A DNA stretch of 64,000 bases from UBA8752 sp040261275 (GCA_040261275.1 JBDQOI010000008.1:1-64000), one strand, 5' to 3'. Numbered from the stretch's first letter, positions 32,710 to 42,327 are shown. Numbers and translations: made by a program. The notes: generated by a model from the letters alone, not told the origin.

Positions 32710-34974
32710 ATGCAAGACACGATTCTTTACCTCGTGCCCGCCTTGGCCGTTGTAGGCCTCATTTACATGTTCGTTCAGTCCCGCTGGGTCCGCTCGCAGA
32801 GCACCGGTGATGAGAAGATGAGGACCATTGCCCAGCACATTCACGAAGGTGCGCTGGCATTTTTGAGCGCCGAATACCGCATCCTCGCCGTCTTCGTCGT
32901 GGTGGCGGGTGCTCTGCTGGGACTGGTTTCTTCTCTGGTAGAGTCCACGCATTGGTTCATCGTCATCGCCTTTGTCATCGGCGCCGTGTTCTCCGCTCTC
33001 GCGGGCAACATCGGCATGCGCATCGCCACAGAGGCCAACGTCCGCACCACGCAAGCGGCCCGCACGGGCATCGCCCATGCCTTGAAGGTGTCCTTCACCG
33101 GCGGTATGGTCATGGGCCTCGGCGTGGCCGGCCTCGCTGTTTTCGGTTTGAGCGTCCTCTTCATTTTCCTCTTGAACTACTTCTCGGGTGGTGTGTGGAC
33201 GGGTGTCAATGACATGACCATGATCCTGGAGGCCCTCGCTGGGTTCTCCCTGGGAGCAGAGTCCATTGCGCTCTTTGCCCGAGTGGGTGGAGGTATTTAC
33301 ACCAAAGCGGCAGACGTAGGCGCTGACCTTGTAGGCAAGGTGGAAGCTGGCATCCCGGAGGACGATCCCCGCAACCCTGCCACCATCGCCGACAATGTGG
33401 GTGACAACGTGGGTGACGTGGCTGGAATGGGTGCAGACCTCTTCGGCTCTTACGTAGCGACTGTACTCGCCGCCATGGTGCTCGGTAACTACGTCATCAA
33501 CGACATGGGAGGCAACATCACGGACAACTACGGTGGCATGTCCACCATCCTGTTGCCTTTGATCATCTCCGCCCTCGGCATCATCTTCTCCATCCTCGGT
33601 TCCCTGGTGATCCGCATCAAGGATGGCGCCAAGGAGCCGGAAGTGCAGGCTGCGTTGAACCGCGGCAACTGGGGGTCCATCGTATTGACGGCCATTGCTT
33701 GTTACTTCCTGATCGACAACATGCTTCCGGATACGCTGAGGATGGATTTCTTCGGTGAGGGCATGCGCACCTTCGGCAGCATCAATGTCTTCTACTCCGT
33801 CATCGTGGGTCTCATCGTAGGTGGGGCCATCTCGTACATGACCGAATACTACACGGGCCTCGGTAAAAAGCCCGTCCTCAGCATCGTGCAGAATTCTTCT
33901 ACCGGTGCGGCCACCAACATCATTGCCGGTCTGGCGACGGGTATGATCTCTACGTTCGGCCCCATCTTGCTGTTCGCTTCGGCCATCTTCATCAGTTATG
34001 AGTTTGCCGGCTTCTACGGTGTGGCCATCGCAGCCTGCTCCATGATGGCGACCACGGCCATGCAGTTGGCCATTGACGCCTTCGGTCCCATTGCGGACAA
34101 CGCAGGGGGCATCGCCGAGATGAGCGAGCTTCCGGAAGAGGTGCGCGAGCGCACGGACATCCTCGACTCTGTGGGCAACACCACGGCCGCCATCGGCAAG
34201 GGCTTCGCCATTGCTTCCGCAGCGTTGACCGCCCTCGCCCTGTTCGCCGCCTACGTGGAGTTCACCGGCATCGACGGCATCAACATCTTCAAGGCCAACG
34301 TCCTCGCCGCCCTCTTCATAGGAGGTATGATCCCTGTGGTCTTCTCGGCCCTCGCCATGAATTCGGTCGGCAAGGCCGCCATGGAGATGGTGCAGGAGGT
34401 GCGCCGCCAGTTCAAGGAGATTCCCGGCATCCTCGAGGGAACCGGTACGCCTGAGTACGGAAAGTGTGTCGACATCTCCACGCAGGCTGCCCTCAAGGAG
34501 ATGATGCTCCCCGGCGCGATGACCATCGCCTTCCCGCTCATCATTGGATTGGTGCCACTGATCTTTGGTGCGGACCCCGCTTGGGCGGCCGAGACCCTCG
34601 GAGGCTACATGGCCGGCGTGACCGTGAGCGGTGTGCTCTGGGCCATCTTCCAAAACAACGCCGGCGGCGCTTGGGACAACGCGAAGAAGTCTTTCGAGGC
34701 TGGTGTCGAGATCGACGGTGAGATGACCTTCAAGGGCAGTGACGCCCACAAGGCGGCTGTGACGGGAGACACGGTAGGTGACCCCTTCAAGGACACCTCT
34801 GGACCTTCCATGAACATTCTCATCAAGCTGACCTGCCTGGTGGGCCTCGTCATTGCTCCCATCCTCGGTGGACATGACGGCGATGATCATGAGGGTCACG
34901 ATCACGGTTCCATCGAAGCGCCTGCATCAGAGGTCGAGCCCATGGCCGCCGTAGCAGAATTCCAGGACGCATGA
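32710..34974 (+). CDS. hppA: Membrane-bound, K+-dependent-type pyrophosphatase
   Basis: A 754-residue ion-pumping pyrophosphatase with about 16 membrane segments. Pyrophosphate/Mg motifs are DVGADLVGKVE (202-212) and DDPRNPATIADNVGDNVGD (218-236). NTTAAIGKGFAIASAAL carries Ala where K+-independent enzymes have Lys, so it is the K+-dependent class; many of those pump Na+ or Na+ and H+, but the ion cannot be assigned here. The C-terminus has an unusual His/Asp-rich tail (HDGDDHEGHDHGS near residue 722) beyond the last helix. Its stop overlaps the next start (ATGA). Confidence 0.95.
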   Translation: MQDTILYLVPALAVVGLIYMFVQSRWVRSQSTGDEKMRTIAQHIHEGALAFLSAEYRILAVFVVVAGALLGLVSSLVESTHWFIVIAFVIGAVFSALAGNIGMRIATEANVRTTQAARTGIAHALKVSFTGGMVMGLGVAGLAVFGLSVLFIFLLNYFSGGVWTGVNDMTMILEALAGFSLGAESIALFARVGGGIYTKAADVGADLVGKVEAGIPEDDPRNPATIADNVGDNVGDVAGMGADLFGSYVATVLAAMVLGNYVINDMGGNITDNYGGMSTILLPLIISALGIIFSILGSLVIRIKDGAKEPEVQAALNRGNWGSIVLTAIACYFLIDNMLPDTLRMDFFGEGMRTFGSINVFYSVIVGLIVGGAISYMTEYYTGLGKKPVLSIVQNSSTGAATNIIAGLATGMISTFGPILLFASAIFISYEFAGFYGVAIAACSMMATTAMQLAIDAFGPIADNAGGIAEMSELPEEVRERTDILDSVGNTTAAIGKGFAIASAALTALALFAAYVEFTGIDGINIFKANVLAALFIGGMIPVVFSALAMNSVGKAAMEMVQEVRRQFKEIPGILEGTGTPEYGKCVDISTQAALKEMMLPGAMTIAFPLIIGLVPLIFGADPAWAAETLGGYMAGVTVSGVLWAIFQNNAGGAWDNAKKSFEAGVEIDGEMTFKGSDAHKAAVTGDTVGDPFKDTSGPSMNILIKLTCLVGLVIAPILGGHDGDDHEGHDHGSIEAPASEVEPMAAVAEFQDA

Positions 34975-35816
34975 GGCTGATTGTTTTGGGTGCATTCGCC
35001 GCGGCGATCGCCATTGGTTTCGCGGGTTGCTCAGGTCAAGACGACGCCGCAAACCAGAGTGAAAATTCGGCTCAAAGTGAGGAAGGCGATGTCGCCGGCG
35101 TTCAGCAGGTGGCCCTTGTGCCAGTCGATGAGCCTTGTGATTGTTTCAACGAGGGCCTGAGCCGCGGTGAAATGCGCTACTGCCGCGAATCGAAGCGCGA
35201 CGTGAATTTCTTGGAAGCGTTGCGCAAGTGTGGTACTGGAGAGGTGAAGGGCGTCAGCGCCGTGAACAACATTCCCGGAGACGGCCAGTACACCATGAAC
35301 GTGGACCAGAGCGTGATCCAATGGCATGGAACCAAAGTGGGCTCCGCGGAATCGGGGACAGTGCCTCTGCGTTCCTGTGTGTTCAGCGTCGAAGAAGGCC
35401 AGCTGACGGCGGGAGAAGTGGTGGTTGAAATGGCAGGAATACAAGCGACCAGTGCGGAGGGGTTGGCAGCCCGAAATCTGGGCCGACACCTGAGGGGAGA
35501 AGACTTTTTCAATGTGTCTGAATTCCCAACGGCAGCCTTCAGTTTGGAAACGAGTAAGGTTGATCCCCGGGGAAACATGGTCATCGAGGGAAAGTTGAAC
35601 GTCAAGGGGATCAGCCAACCGGCGACCTGCAATTTGACCTTCGGATCCTCTGACCCGGTAGTGGCCAGTTTGGACATGGTGTTCAACCGGGCAGATTTCG
35701 ATGTCCGCTACGGAAGCGGTTCGTTTTTCGACGACCTCGGAGACGAATTGATTTCAGATGAGGTCAACCTGAAGATGGTCCTGGTAGAGAACTTGGAGTT
35801 GAGAAAGTCCAACTGA
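34971..35816 (+). CDS. YceI-domain lipoprotein
   Basis: A 281-residue lipoprotein: the lipobox GFAGC has Cys20. An acidic linker and a short Cys-containing region (CDCFNEGLSRGEMRYC) precede a YceI-like lipocalin domain (YTMNVDQSVIQWHGTKVG, RNLGRHLRGEDFFNVSEFPTAAF, LNVKGISQPATCNLTF, DFDVRYGSGSFFDDLGD). YceI domains bind isoprenoid or other amphiphiles in the periplasm. It overlaps hppA by 4 bases, implying joint translation; why is unknown. A bidirectional terminator follows. Confidence 0.9.
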   Translation: MRLIVLGAFAAAIAIGFAGCSGQDDAANQSENSAQSEEGDVAGVQQVALVPVDEPCDCFNEGLSRGEMRYCRESKRDVNFLEALRKCGTGEVKGVSAVNNIPGDGQYTMNVDQSVIQWHGTKVGSAESGTVPLRSCVFSVEEGQLTAGEVVVEMAGIQATSAEGLAARNLGRHLRGEDFFNVSEFPTAAFSLETSKVDPRGNMVIEGKLNVKGISQPATCNLTFGSSDPVVASLDMVFNRADFDVRYGSGSFFDDLGDELISDEVNLKMVLVENLELRKSN

Positions 35817-35836
35817 ATTGCATTCCGTCCATTCAT

Positions 35837-35864
35837 GAAAAACGGCCCCGAGGGGCCGTTTTTC
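35837..35864. terminator. Bidirectional terminator
   Basis: A near-perfect hairpin: five A, CGGCCCC, loop GA, GGGGCCG, five T. It has a T-run on both strands and separates the convergent YceI and deoxynucleoside kinase genes. Confidence 0.85.
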
Positions 35865-35894
35865 ATTTTCGCACTTTCGGTCCGAGGGTCCGAA

Positions 35895-36509
35895 TCAGAA
35901 CAGTCCGTTCAATTCGGCATCCACCTTGGTGATGATCTCACCCAGCTCTTCAGGGTTGTTCTCAAAGTCCATGTGGTCCACATTGATGACGAGAACCTTG
36001 CCCTTGGTGTAGGTGGAAATCCACGCTTCATAGCGCTCGTTGAGACGGTTGAGATAATCGAGTCGAATGGACTCTTCGTACTCCCTTCCGCGCTTCTGGA
36101 TCTTTTCGACGAGGTTACCCACGCTGCTCCGCAGGTAAATCAAAAGGTCTGGAGGGGTGACGAACTGCTCCATCATCTCGAACAACTTCAGGAAGTTCTC
36201 GTGATCCCTGGAGGTCATCAACCCCATGGACTGCAGGTTGGGGGCAAAGATGTAGGCGTCCTCGTAGATGGTCCGGTCCTGAACCATGTCGTGGCCGCTT
36301 GACTTCAGTGCGTGAAGCTGCCCGAAACGGGAGGTCAGGAAGTGGATTTGCAGATTGAACGACCAACGCTGCATGTCCTTGTAAAAGTCATTCAGGTAGG
36401 GGTTGTCATCCACACTCTCATAGTGGGGAGTGATCTTGTAGTGCTGGGCGAGCAGCCGCGTGAGGGTGGTCTTGCCGGAGCCTATGTTTCCTGCGATCGC
36501 GAGGTGCAT
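35895..36509 (-). CDS. Deoxynucleoside kinase 1
   Basis: A 204-residue P-loop kinase (GNIGSGKTT at residues 7-15) of the deoxynucleoside kinase family. Further markers: VDDNPYLNDFY, VQDRTIYEDAYIFA (the DR motif), LIYLRSSVGNLVEKIQKRGREYE. It phosphorylates deoxynucleosides in salvage; base specificity is not evident. Start at MHLAIAGNIGSG; upstream in-frame sequence overlaps the GH3 gene without similarity. A second, divergent kinase is encoded at 48509-49159. Confidence 0.92.
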   Translation of the reverse strand: MHLAIAGNIGSGKTTLTRLLAQHYKITPHYESVDDNPYLNDFYKDMQRWSFNLQIHFLTSRFGQLHALKSSGHDMVQDRTIYEDAYIFAPNLQSMGLMTSRDHENFLKLFEMMEQFVTPPDLLIYLRSSVGNLVEKIQKRGREYEESIRLDYLNRLNERYEAWISTYTKGKVLVINVDHMDFENNPEELGEIITKVDAELNGLF

Positions 36510-36553
36510 GTTCGTGCGGTTGGAAGCGGCAAGGTAGGGGGCGATTCCCCATC

Positions 36554-38116
36554 CTACAATCCAAGGGGCGCGGGTTCGGCCTTCTGACTTTCTGCGTTCA
36601 TGGCTGAAACCGCCTCTACCCATTGTGGGTCCATCGACAGGCGGGGCACTTTGTGTTGTCCACCCAGTTTTCCTTTCGATTTCAACAGGTTTTCGAACGC
36701 TCCTTGGGATGCCCATTCGACACGAGGGGAGAGCAAGACGAGATCGCCGGTTCTCTTGGCGTCATAATCGCTGTTCATCTTCCGCAGATTGCGGTCCAGC
36801 GAATGTGAGAACAGGGCAACGTCAGGTAAATCGGACGGGGTTCTTCCCGGTTCGATGATCCAATGATGTCGTCCCACCGCATCGCCTGAAGTCTGACGGG
36901 CACATGCGGTCCAATTCCGGCACTCCAGCCCCATTTGTCTGCTGGTTAGGGCAATCGCCTCCTCCGCATCGCCTACCATGAGTTCCTCTCCTGCGAGGTT
37001 CAGGAAGGAATGGGTCCGTCCGCTGACTTGAATTCGATAGGGGGACAGGCCGGTAAATCGAATGAGGTCACCCAAGAGGTATCGATGCAATCCGCCATTT
37101 GTCGATATGACCAGGGCATAGTCCTGACCGGTTTCCACTGCGTCCAGGCCTACCGTAGGTGGCGCGACCCCTTCGAGGGGGTCCATGCCCGGCGTGAAGG
37201 GCAGGAACTCATAGTGGATGCCATAGTCCAACATCAAAAGCATGTCATCGGCCCCCAATCGATCCTGAATGCCGAAAAAGCCTTCGCTGGCATTGTAGGT
37301 TTCGATGTAGTGCATGCCCGGCGGCATCATGCGCTGGAAAGCCTCGCGATAGGGTGCAAACGCCACCCCGCCATGCATGTAAAGTTGAAGGTGGGGCCAG
37401 ACCTCTCCGAGGTGCGCCTTGCCGGACCGCTCCAGAATCCGCTCCAGGAGGACCTGTGTCCAACTGGGGACACCGGCGATGATGCGTACGTCCTGGTTCA
37501 TGGTGGACTCGGTCATGCGCTCGATTTTCTCCTCCCACGATGCCATGAGCGCAATGGAACGGGCTGGGGTGCGCCTCCACTCGCACCACCAGGGCAAGTT
37601 GTTGATGATGATGGCGCTGAGATCACCCGTCAAGACACCATTGTCCGCCTCCTCTGCGCGCCCGGTGCCGCCCACGATCAGATGCCGCCCTCCGTAGAGT
37701 CGAGCCTTGGGCATCGCGTGCACATACATGGCCAGCAGGTCCTTGCCTCCCTTGTAATGGCACTTTTCCAGTGCACCCTCCGTCACGGGGATGAACTTGC
37801 TCCGGTCCTGGGTTGTGCCCGAAGATTTCGCATGCCATTTGACCTGGCCGGGCCAGAGCACGTCGGGCTCCCCCGCTCGCACGGCGTCAATCCAGGGCTT
37901 CATGGCGTTGTAGTCCCGCAGGGGTACCTGTTCCCGGTAGGCTTCGGCCGAAGTATTCGAACGGATTCCGTGTTCCTGTCCGAAACGGGTGGTGGCCAAT
38001 GCCGAGATGTGTTGCTGGAGCACCTCTGCCTGAACTTCTTGAGGGAATTTCCGAAACAGGTCGATTTGGTGAAGGCGCTTGCGGATGAACCAGCTGAATA
38101 CAGTATTGACGGGCAT
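36554..38116 (-). CDS. GH3 auxin-responsive-type acyl-adenylating protein
   Basis: A 520-residue member of the GH3 family (ANL-like adenylating enzymes named after plant auxin-conjugating GH3). KSSGTTQDRSKFIPV with SSGTT at 98-102 is the nucleotide loop; YNASEGFFGIQD, and HRYLLGDLIRFTGL with FLNLAGEELM at the C-terminal hinge, are family signatures. Bacteroidota homologs are common but their acid and amine substrates are unknown. It begins 3 bases after the upstream hypothetical gene and lies 44 bases before deoxynucleoside kinase 1. Confidence 0.9.
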   Translation of the reverse strand: MPVNTVFSWFIRKRLHQIDLFRKFPQEVQAEVLQQHISALATTRFGQEHGIRSNTSAEAYREQVPLRDYNAMKPWIDAVRAGEPDVLWPGQVKWHAKSSGTTQDRSKFIPVTEGALEKCHYKGGKDLLAMYVHAMPKARLYGGRHLIVGGTGRAEEADNGVLTGDLSAIIINNLPWWCEWRRTPARSIALMASWEEKIERMTESTMNQDVRIIAGVPSWTQVLLERILERSGKAHLGEVWPHLQLYMHGGVAFAPYREAFQRMMPPGMHYIETYNASEGFFGIQDRLGADDMLLMLDYGIHYEFLPFTPGMDPLEGVAPPTVGLDAVETGQDYALVISTNGGLHRYLLGDLIRFTGLSPYRIQVSGRTHSFLNLAGEELMVGDAEEAIALTSRQMGLECRNWTACARQTSGDAVGRHHWIIEPGRTPSDLPDVALFSHSLDRNLRKMNSDYDAKRTGDLVLLSPRVEWASQGAFENLLKSKGKLGGQHKVPRLSMDPQWVEAVSAMNAESQKAEPAPLGL

Positions 38117-38119
38117 GGG

Positions 38120-38554
38120 TTAGTTGGGGTCAATCCGATGGACATCGTTGTTGGACTCCTCAATGGAATTCTTCACATGCCGCATGCGCAAGGCAATCTG
38201 AGCCCAGATTCCCCGTTCGTCCGGGTCACCGGTCATGAGCCTCTTGAGGGCCTCGTCATCATTGTCCGCAGCGAGGGCCATATCTGCCAGGGTCTCTCCC
38301 CCCTCGTGCTTCAGCCATTCGACGGCCTTCTTTTCACCCTCGGCCCCCTCAATCAAGGCCACGAGGTGCAGGTGCCCATGGTGGCGCAGCCAGGCACGGC
38401 TGGTGGGCTCGTTGATCAGGGCGTGGCAGAATACGCCGAGTTCAGGGTAGTCGGATCCCATGAGCCAGTCCCGAATCTCTTCGTGACCCATGATGGCCTC
38501 AGCCCAGCCCAGAAGGACTTTATTCGGGTAGGCGGGGATGGGGCGTGATGGCAT
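38120..38554 (-). CDS. Hypothetical helical protein
   Basis: A 144-residue soluble protein starting MPSRPIPAYPNKV; the frame is open 21 codons further, but the upstream part overlaps the leader of the divergent MFS gene. It is rich in short helices with Trp and His (RAWLRHHGHLHLVALIEG, EWLKHEGGETLADMALAADND), recalling HEAT/leucine-rich variant-type repeats. I do not recognise the family. Three bases separate it from the GH3 gene. Confidence 0.65.
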   Translation of the reverse strand: MPSRPIPAYPNKVLLGWAEAIMGHEEIRDWLMGSDYPELGVFCHALINEPTSRAWLRHHGHLHLVALIEGAEGEKKAVEWLKHEGGETLADMALAADNDDEALKRLMTGDPDERGIWAQIALRMRHVKNSIEESNNDVHRIDPN

Positions 38555-38698
38555 CGCTGGGGTGAGTCGAGAAAGAAGGACTTTCTCGTCCGGAGAGGAA
38601 AGATGGCCCGAATTCACGATATCGGAAACATCCTGCCCCCCTTCTTGGGTTCCTTTGCAGTGCTGCTCATGGACCGCGATGTGAAGGGAGCCGAGAAA

Positions 38699-39919
38699 AT
38701 GGACAGATCCTCAGAAATCATGGCTCCCGCTTCCCCCCGTTCCGCCACCTCAGCTGTCCATCCTCGGGTGTATGACCGGGCGTTTTTCCTTCTGTGCGGC
38801 GGTACCGTGCTCTTCATGGCCAGCTTCGGTATGCTGCTACCCGAGCTGCCCGCCCATTTGGCGACGATGGGGGGAGAAGCTTATCTCGGTGGTGTGGTCG
38901 GCATGTTTACCCTTGCGGCCTTCCTTTCTCGTTTCATGAGCGGTCGCATAGCGGATCTTGCGGGCAGGCGAAAGGTCATGCTCATCGGGTCCGCGGTGAC
39001 GGCAGTGGCGGGCTTCGGTTACCTCGTCGCAACCAGCATCGCGACTTTTCTCGCCTTGCGTTTCTTCCACGGATTGTCCACCGGGTTCCGGCCCACGGGA
39101 ACCAGTGCGATGTTGACCGACCGCATTCCCCCAGAGCGCAGGGGCGAGGCACTCGGGTATCTGGGGGTGGCGGGCAATGCTGGAATGGCATCTGGCCCTG
39201 CACTCGGCAGTTGGTTGACAGTGGAGTGGGGGATAGAGTGGATGTTCGTGATGTCCGCTCTTCTGGGTATGGCGAGCCTGCTTTTCACTTGGCCGCTCGA
39301 AGAAACCTTGCCGGGGGCACGCCCTGTGCGTCGGTCCGATCTCAATCCCTTCCGGGGAGGCCTGATCGATCCACAGGCATGGCCAGCGGCGGCAGTGTTG
39401 CTGCCCATTGCCCTCGCTTTTGGCGTCTACCTCACCATCACACCGGATTTCGTGGACCACCTGGGTTACGTCTACAAGGGTTCTTTCAATACCATCATCG
39501 TTGTGAGCTCCATCGCCATGCGCTTCGTGGCGGGTCGTCTGAGCGACCGTCATGGCCGCATTCCCATCTTGCTGGTCGGAACTTTGTTGCTGGCCGCAGG
39601 CATGCTGCTGATGGGGTCCGCTGAAAGCAAACTCGTCGCCACCCTCGGCGGACTGGTGTACGGGGCGAGTATCGGCATCAACATGCCCACCGTGTTCGCT
39701 TGGACAGCAGATCTCGCTCAGCCGGGTAAGATTGCCGTGGCATTGGGCACCATGTTGATGGCCCTCGAAATCGGCATTGGTTTTGGTGCCGTTTACTCCG
39801 GAATACGTTTCCAAGGCGACATCGGCGCAATACCGGAATTGTACTACATGGCGGGAATAGGTGCATTGGTGACCGCCATTGCACTGATTCCCCCCCTGTT
39901 GGCAGGAAGACGGAGCTGA
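38699..39919 (+). CDS. Major facilitator superfamily transporter
   Basis: A 406-residue protein with 12 predicted membrane helices. The loop 2-3 motif appears as GRIADLAGRRKVM and its repeat in the second half as GRLSDRHGRIPIL. Stretches RFFHGLSTGFRPTGTSAMLTD and GYLGVAGNAGMASGPALG recall drug/metabolite efflux proteins. The start at 38699 is preferred because AAGGGAG lies just upstream; an ATG at 38603 adds 32 residues without similarity. Substrate unknown. Confidence 0.88.
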   Translation: MDRSSEIMAPASPRSATSAVHPRVYDRAFFLLCGGTVLFMASFGMLLPELPAHLATMGGEAYLGGVVGMFTLAAFLSRFMSGRIADLAGRRKVMLIGSAVTAVAGFGYLVATSIATFLALRFFHGLSTGFRPTGTSAMLTDRIPPERRGEALGYLGVAGNAGMASGPALGSWLTVEWGIEWMFVMSALLGMASLLFTWPLEETLPGARPVRRSDLNPFRGGLIDPQAWPAAAVLLPIALAFGVYLTITPDFVDHLGYVYKGSFNTIIVVSSIAMRFVAGRLSDRHGRIPILLVGTLLLAAGMLLMGSAESKLVATLGGLVYGASIGINMPTVFAWTADLAQPGKIAVALGTMLMALEIGIGFGAVYSGIRFQGDIGAIPELYYMAGIGALVTAIALIPPLLAGRRS

Positions 39920-39990
39920 GGGGCGAGTCATCAAAAATGCCCCTTTGATAACCTTCGTTCACGGGTGCCCCATGCGCCTTGCCTGCCGCG

Positions 39991-39998
39991 TAGCTTCA
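39991..39998 (+). promoter_or_regulatory. -7-like box TAGCTTCA for the coiled-coil gene
   Basis: Six of eight matches to TAnnTTTG, ending exactly 4 bases before the ATG at 40003, the same geometry as the exact boxes elsewhere. Confidence 0.35.
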
Positions 39999-40002
39999 AC
40001 AC

Positions 40003-40314
40003 ATGAGCACGAAAGAAATGCCTACCCAAGAGGCCATTGAGGTCGGTTCCGTCGGGGGAACAAATACGGTTCAAGCATCAACGTCCGCTGCGGAGAAGCT
40101 GAATGTAGAAGGCCCCACCATGGGTGATCTCCAGGAGGATCGCCGAGCATTGGCCCGGGATTTCGTGACCCTAAAGCACACGATTGCCCAACTCCGGGCC
40201 GATCGGGATCGCCTCGCTGTGGAGAACCGTGACCTTCAGATGAGGTTGGCGGCCATCGAGACGGATTACGCCAATCTGTTCTCTTACGTTGAGGGCAGTC
40301 GCGCAGAGGCTTAA
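40003..40314 (+). CDS. Small coiled-coil protein, unknown
   Basis: A 103-residue protein. The first 40 residues are polar and probably disordered; residues 43-90 form a heptad-like coiled coil (DFVTLKHTIAQLRADRDRLAVENRDLQMRL). No signal peptide. It resembles short septum- or cytoskeleton-associated coiled coils only in a general way, and no family is recognised. Its stop overlaps the fabD stop by 4 bases on the opposite strand. Confidence 0.6.
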   Translation: MSTKEMPTQEAIEVGSVGGTNTVQASTSAAEKLNVEGPTMGDLQEDRRALARDFVTLKHTIAQLRADRDRLAVENRDLQMRLAAIETDYANLFSYVEGSRAEA

Positions 40315-41195
40315 GCGACGATCGCGGACGCGGTCGGAAGGCTGCGGTCAACCTTCTTGAAGAGGCCTTGGAGTACTTTTCCAGGGCCCACTTCTACCAC
40401 TTCGTTCACGCCCTCTGCCACAAACCATTCCATGGTCTGGGTCCACCTCACGGGGGCGGTAAGCTGGGCAATCAGATTCTGGCGGATGACCTCCGGGTCG
40501 GTTTCGGGTGTCGCATTGACATTCTGCACAATGGGACAGCGTGGGCTTCGAATGTTCGCTTCCTCTAAAGCGACCGCAAGCCGCTCCCGAGCGGGCTCCA
40601 TCAAGGGGGAGTGGAATGCCCCACCAACAGGGAGCATCAGCGCCCGACGGGCACCGGCTTCGGTCAGCGCCGCACATGCGGCTTCCACGGCGGGCACCTC
40701 GCCGGAAATCACCAATTGCCCCGGGCAATTGTAATTGGCAGCCACCACGATGCCCTCAGTCTGGGCGCACACCTCTTCAACGGTTCCATCCTCCAGACCG
40801 AGGATGGCCGCCATGGTGGAAGGCGTTCTCTCGCAGGCATCCTGCATGGCCAGTGCACGTTCGCTCACCAATTGAAGACCTTCTGCGAAATCGAGGCCGC
40901 CAGCGGCGACCAATGCACTGAATTCGCCCAGGCTGTGGCCCGCCACGAAGGCCGGGTCAAAAGCGTCCCCCATTCCTTCGGCGAGAATGACGGAGTGGAG
41001 GAAGATGGCGGGTTGGGTCACCTTGGTTTGCTTCAAATCCTCCTCCGATCCCGAGAACATGGTCGTGGCGATATCAAATCCCAAAATCTCCTGGGCTTCA
41101 GCGTAGCGGTCCCGGGCGAAAGCGTGACCGTCGTACATGTCCTGTCCCATACCGGGAAACTGGGCGCCCTGCCCTGGAAATACCATGATTTTCAT
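40311..41195 (-). CDS. fabD: Malonyl-CoA:ACP transacylase
   Basis: A 294-residue enzyme loading malonyl groups onto acyl carrier protein for fatty acid synthesis. Ser88 in GHSLGE is the nucleophile and His195 in GGAFHSPLM its partner; FPGQGAQFPGMG opens the protein. It stands alone rather than in a fab cluster. A -7 box TAATTTCG ends 4 bases before its ATG. Confidence 0.96.
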   Translation of the reverse strand: MKIMVFPGQGAQFPGMGQDMYDGHAFARDRYAEAQEILGFDIATTMFSGSEEDLKQTKVTQPAIFLHSVILAEGMGDAFDPAFVAGHSLGEFSALVAAGGLDFAEGLQLVSERALAMQDACERTPSTMAAILGLEDGTVEEVCAQTEGIVVAANYNCPGQLVISGEVPAVEAACAALTEAGARRALMLPVGGAFHSPLMEPARERLAVALEEANIRSPRCPIVQNVNATPETDPEVIRQNLIAQLTAPVRWTQTMEWFVAEGVNEVVEVGPGKVLQGLFKKVDRSLPTASAIVA

Positions 41196-41199
41196 GGGA

Positions 41200-41207
41200 C
41201 GAAATTA
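41200..41207 (-). promoter_or_regulatory. -7 box TAATTTCG for fabD
   Basis: Seven of eight matches to TAnnTTTG, ending 4 bases before the fabD ATG at 41195; predicts leaderless transcription. Confidence 0.45.
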
Positions 41208-41257
41208 CACTTTCCGGATGACCTGAAGCGAAGGCCATCAAAGTGCCTGACGCCTGA

Positions 41258-42259
41258 TCACAGTTGGTAGGAGAGTCCGATGGAAAGGACTTCCTTGAAT
41301 TGGGTTCCCGGTCCCATGACCGCGGGGAGCGTGGTGGTGACCCCGTCGACGATCTCAGTTCGTGCCGGTTCCTTTTCGAGCACCACATCGTCATCGTAAA
41401 TCAAGTGCGTGCTGATGGTGGTCCTCAAGACCTCATTCACCTTCAACTCGAGCAATCCCGTCCAGTTGATGTCGATGTTACCCGGCTGGTTCAGATAGTT
41501 CGAGAACAGGTCCAGTTGATGGGTCCACTTTACATTCTTCATCAAGTCAATGGACAGGTTCCACCGCAAATATCCCCCGAGCTCCATCCGACTGTGCTGT
41601 CCTGCCTCCACACCGAATACACCCGCGGCTGAAAGGGTGTCGTCCATTACGACGGTCAGCTTTCCTGTAAAAGGCGCGAAGAACAGCTGGTTCGATGCGC
41701 TGGGCTTGGGCGCAAAACCCACTGCAGCCACGAGGTAACCCGGAGAGAGGAAATCCGAGATGGGTTGGTCGCGATCAGGCAGACCATCGACCATGGCATA
41801 ACCCGGAAGGAACTGTGTTCGGGCGTCTACGAGTGCGGATAGGCGGGCATCACCCAAAGCGCGCTGCATGGCCGTATTCCATTGTCCGGTCAGGATCAAT
41901 CGGTCATCGGTTTTGCGCCATCCTCCTTGCTGTCTGAGGAGGCCCAGCGCCGCATCCAATCCCCACCCCGAGCTCCGAGGTCCGCGCTCTCGGGTCTCGG
42001 AGAGGTTGCACAGGGTCGTGAACGCCACAGAGCTTTCACCACCACCTGCCCAGTTCTGCAAGGCTGTCTGACTCAAATTCAGTCCGAGGGTTCCCTTGAA
42101 TTGTTGCAGGGTATCGAGGGGGTTGTCATCCTCGGCCATGACCGCATTCTCGATCCTCGGAACGGACATCTGCCCGGAGGTCTCCAGAGGGCCCCCAGTG
42201 AGGACAAGGAAACTGAGCACTGCACAAGCGGTGATTGGTGTTGGAAAAGGAGAGGCCAT
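41258..42259 (-). CDS. DUF3078 outer-membrane-type protein
   Basis: A 333-residue protein with a signal peptide (to about residue 30, TSGQ) and a body of alternating beta strands, fitting a small outer-membrane barrel. The DUF3078 signature LGLNLSQTALQNWAGGGESSVAF is near residue 58, followed by long strands such as HSRMELGGYLRWNLSIDLMKNV, and the C-terminal SIGLSYQL ends in a beta-signal-like aromatic/hydrophobic pattern. Function unknown. Divergent from the secreted hypothetical at 42328. Confidence 0.82.
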   Translation of the reverse strand: MASPFPTPITACAVLSFLVLTGGPLETSGQMSVPRIENAVMAEDDNPLDTLQQFKGTLGLNLSQTALQNWAGGGESSVAFTTLCNLSETRERGPRSSGWGLDAALGLLRQQGGWRKTDDRLILTGQWNTAMQRALGDARLSALVDARTQFLPGYAMVDGLPDRDQPISDFLSPGYLVAAVGFAPKPSASNQLFFAPFTGKLTVVMDDTLSAAGVFGVEAGQHSRMELGGYLRWNLSIDLMKNVKWTHQLDLFSNYLNQPGNIDINWTGLLELKVNEVLRTTISTHLIYDDDVVLEKEPARTEIVDGVTTTLPAVMGPGTQFKEVLSIGLSYQL

Positions 42260-42327
42260 GTGGAAGGTCTTTGTCTTCGGTGCGGTGATGAGCAGAAAGC
42301 GCCGTAATTTAAGGGGACCAAAGCCAA

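Noticed and set aside
32674..34905. A 743-codon open frame antisense to hppA
   Set aside because: The sense frame encodes an unmistakable pyrophosphatase; the antisense product is His/Gly/Asp-rich with no family features and arises from codon bias.
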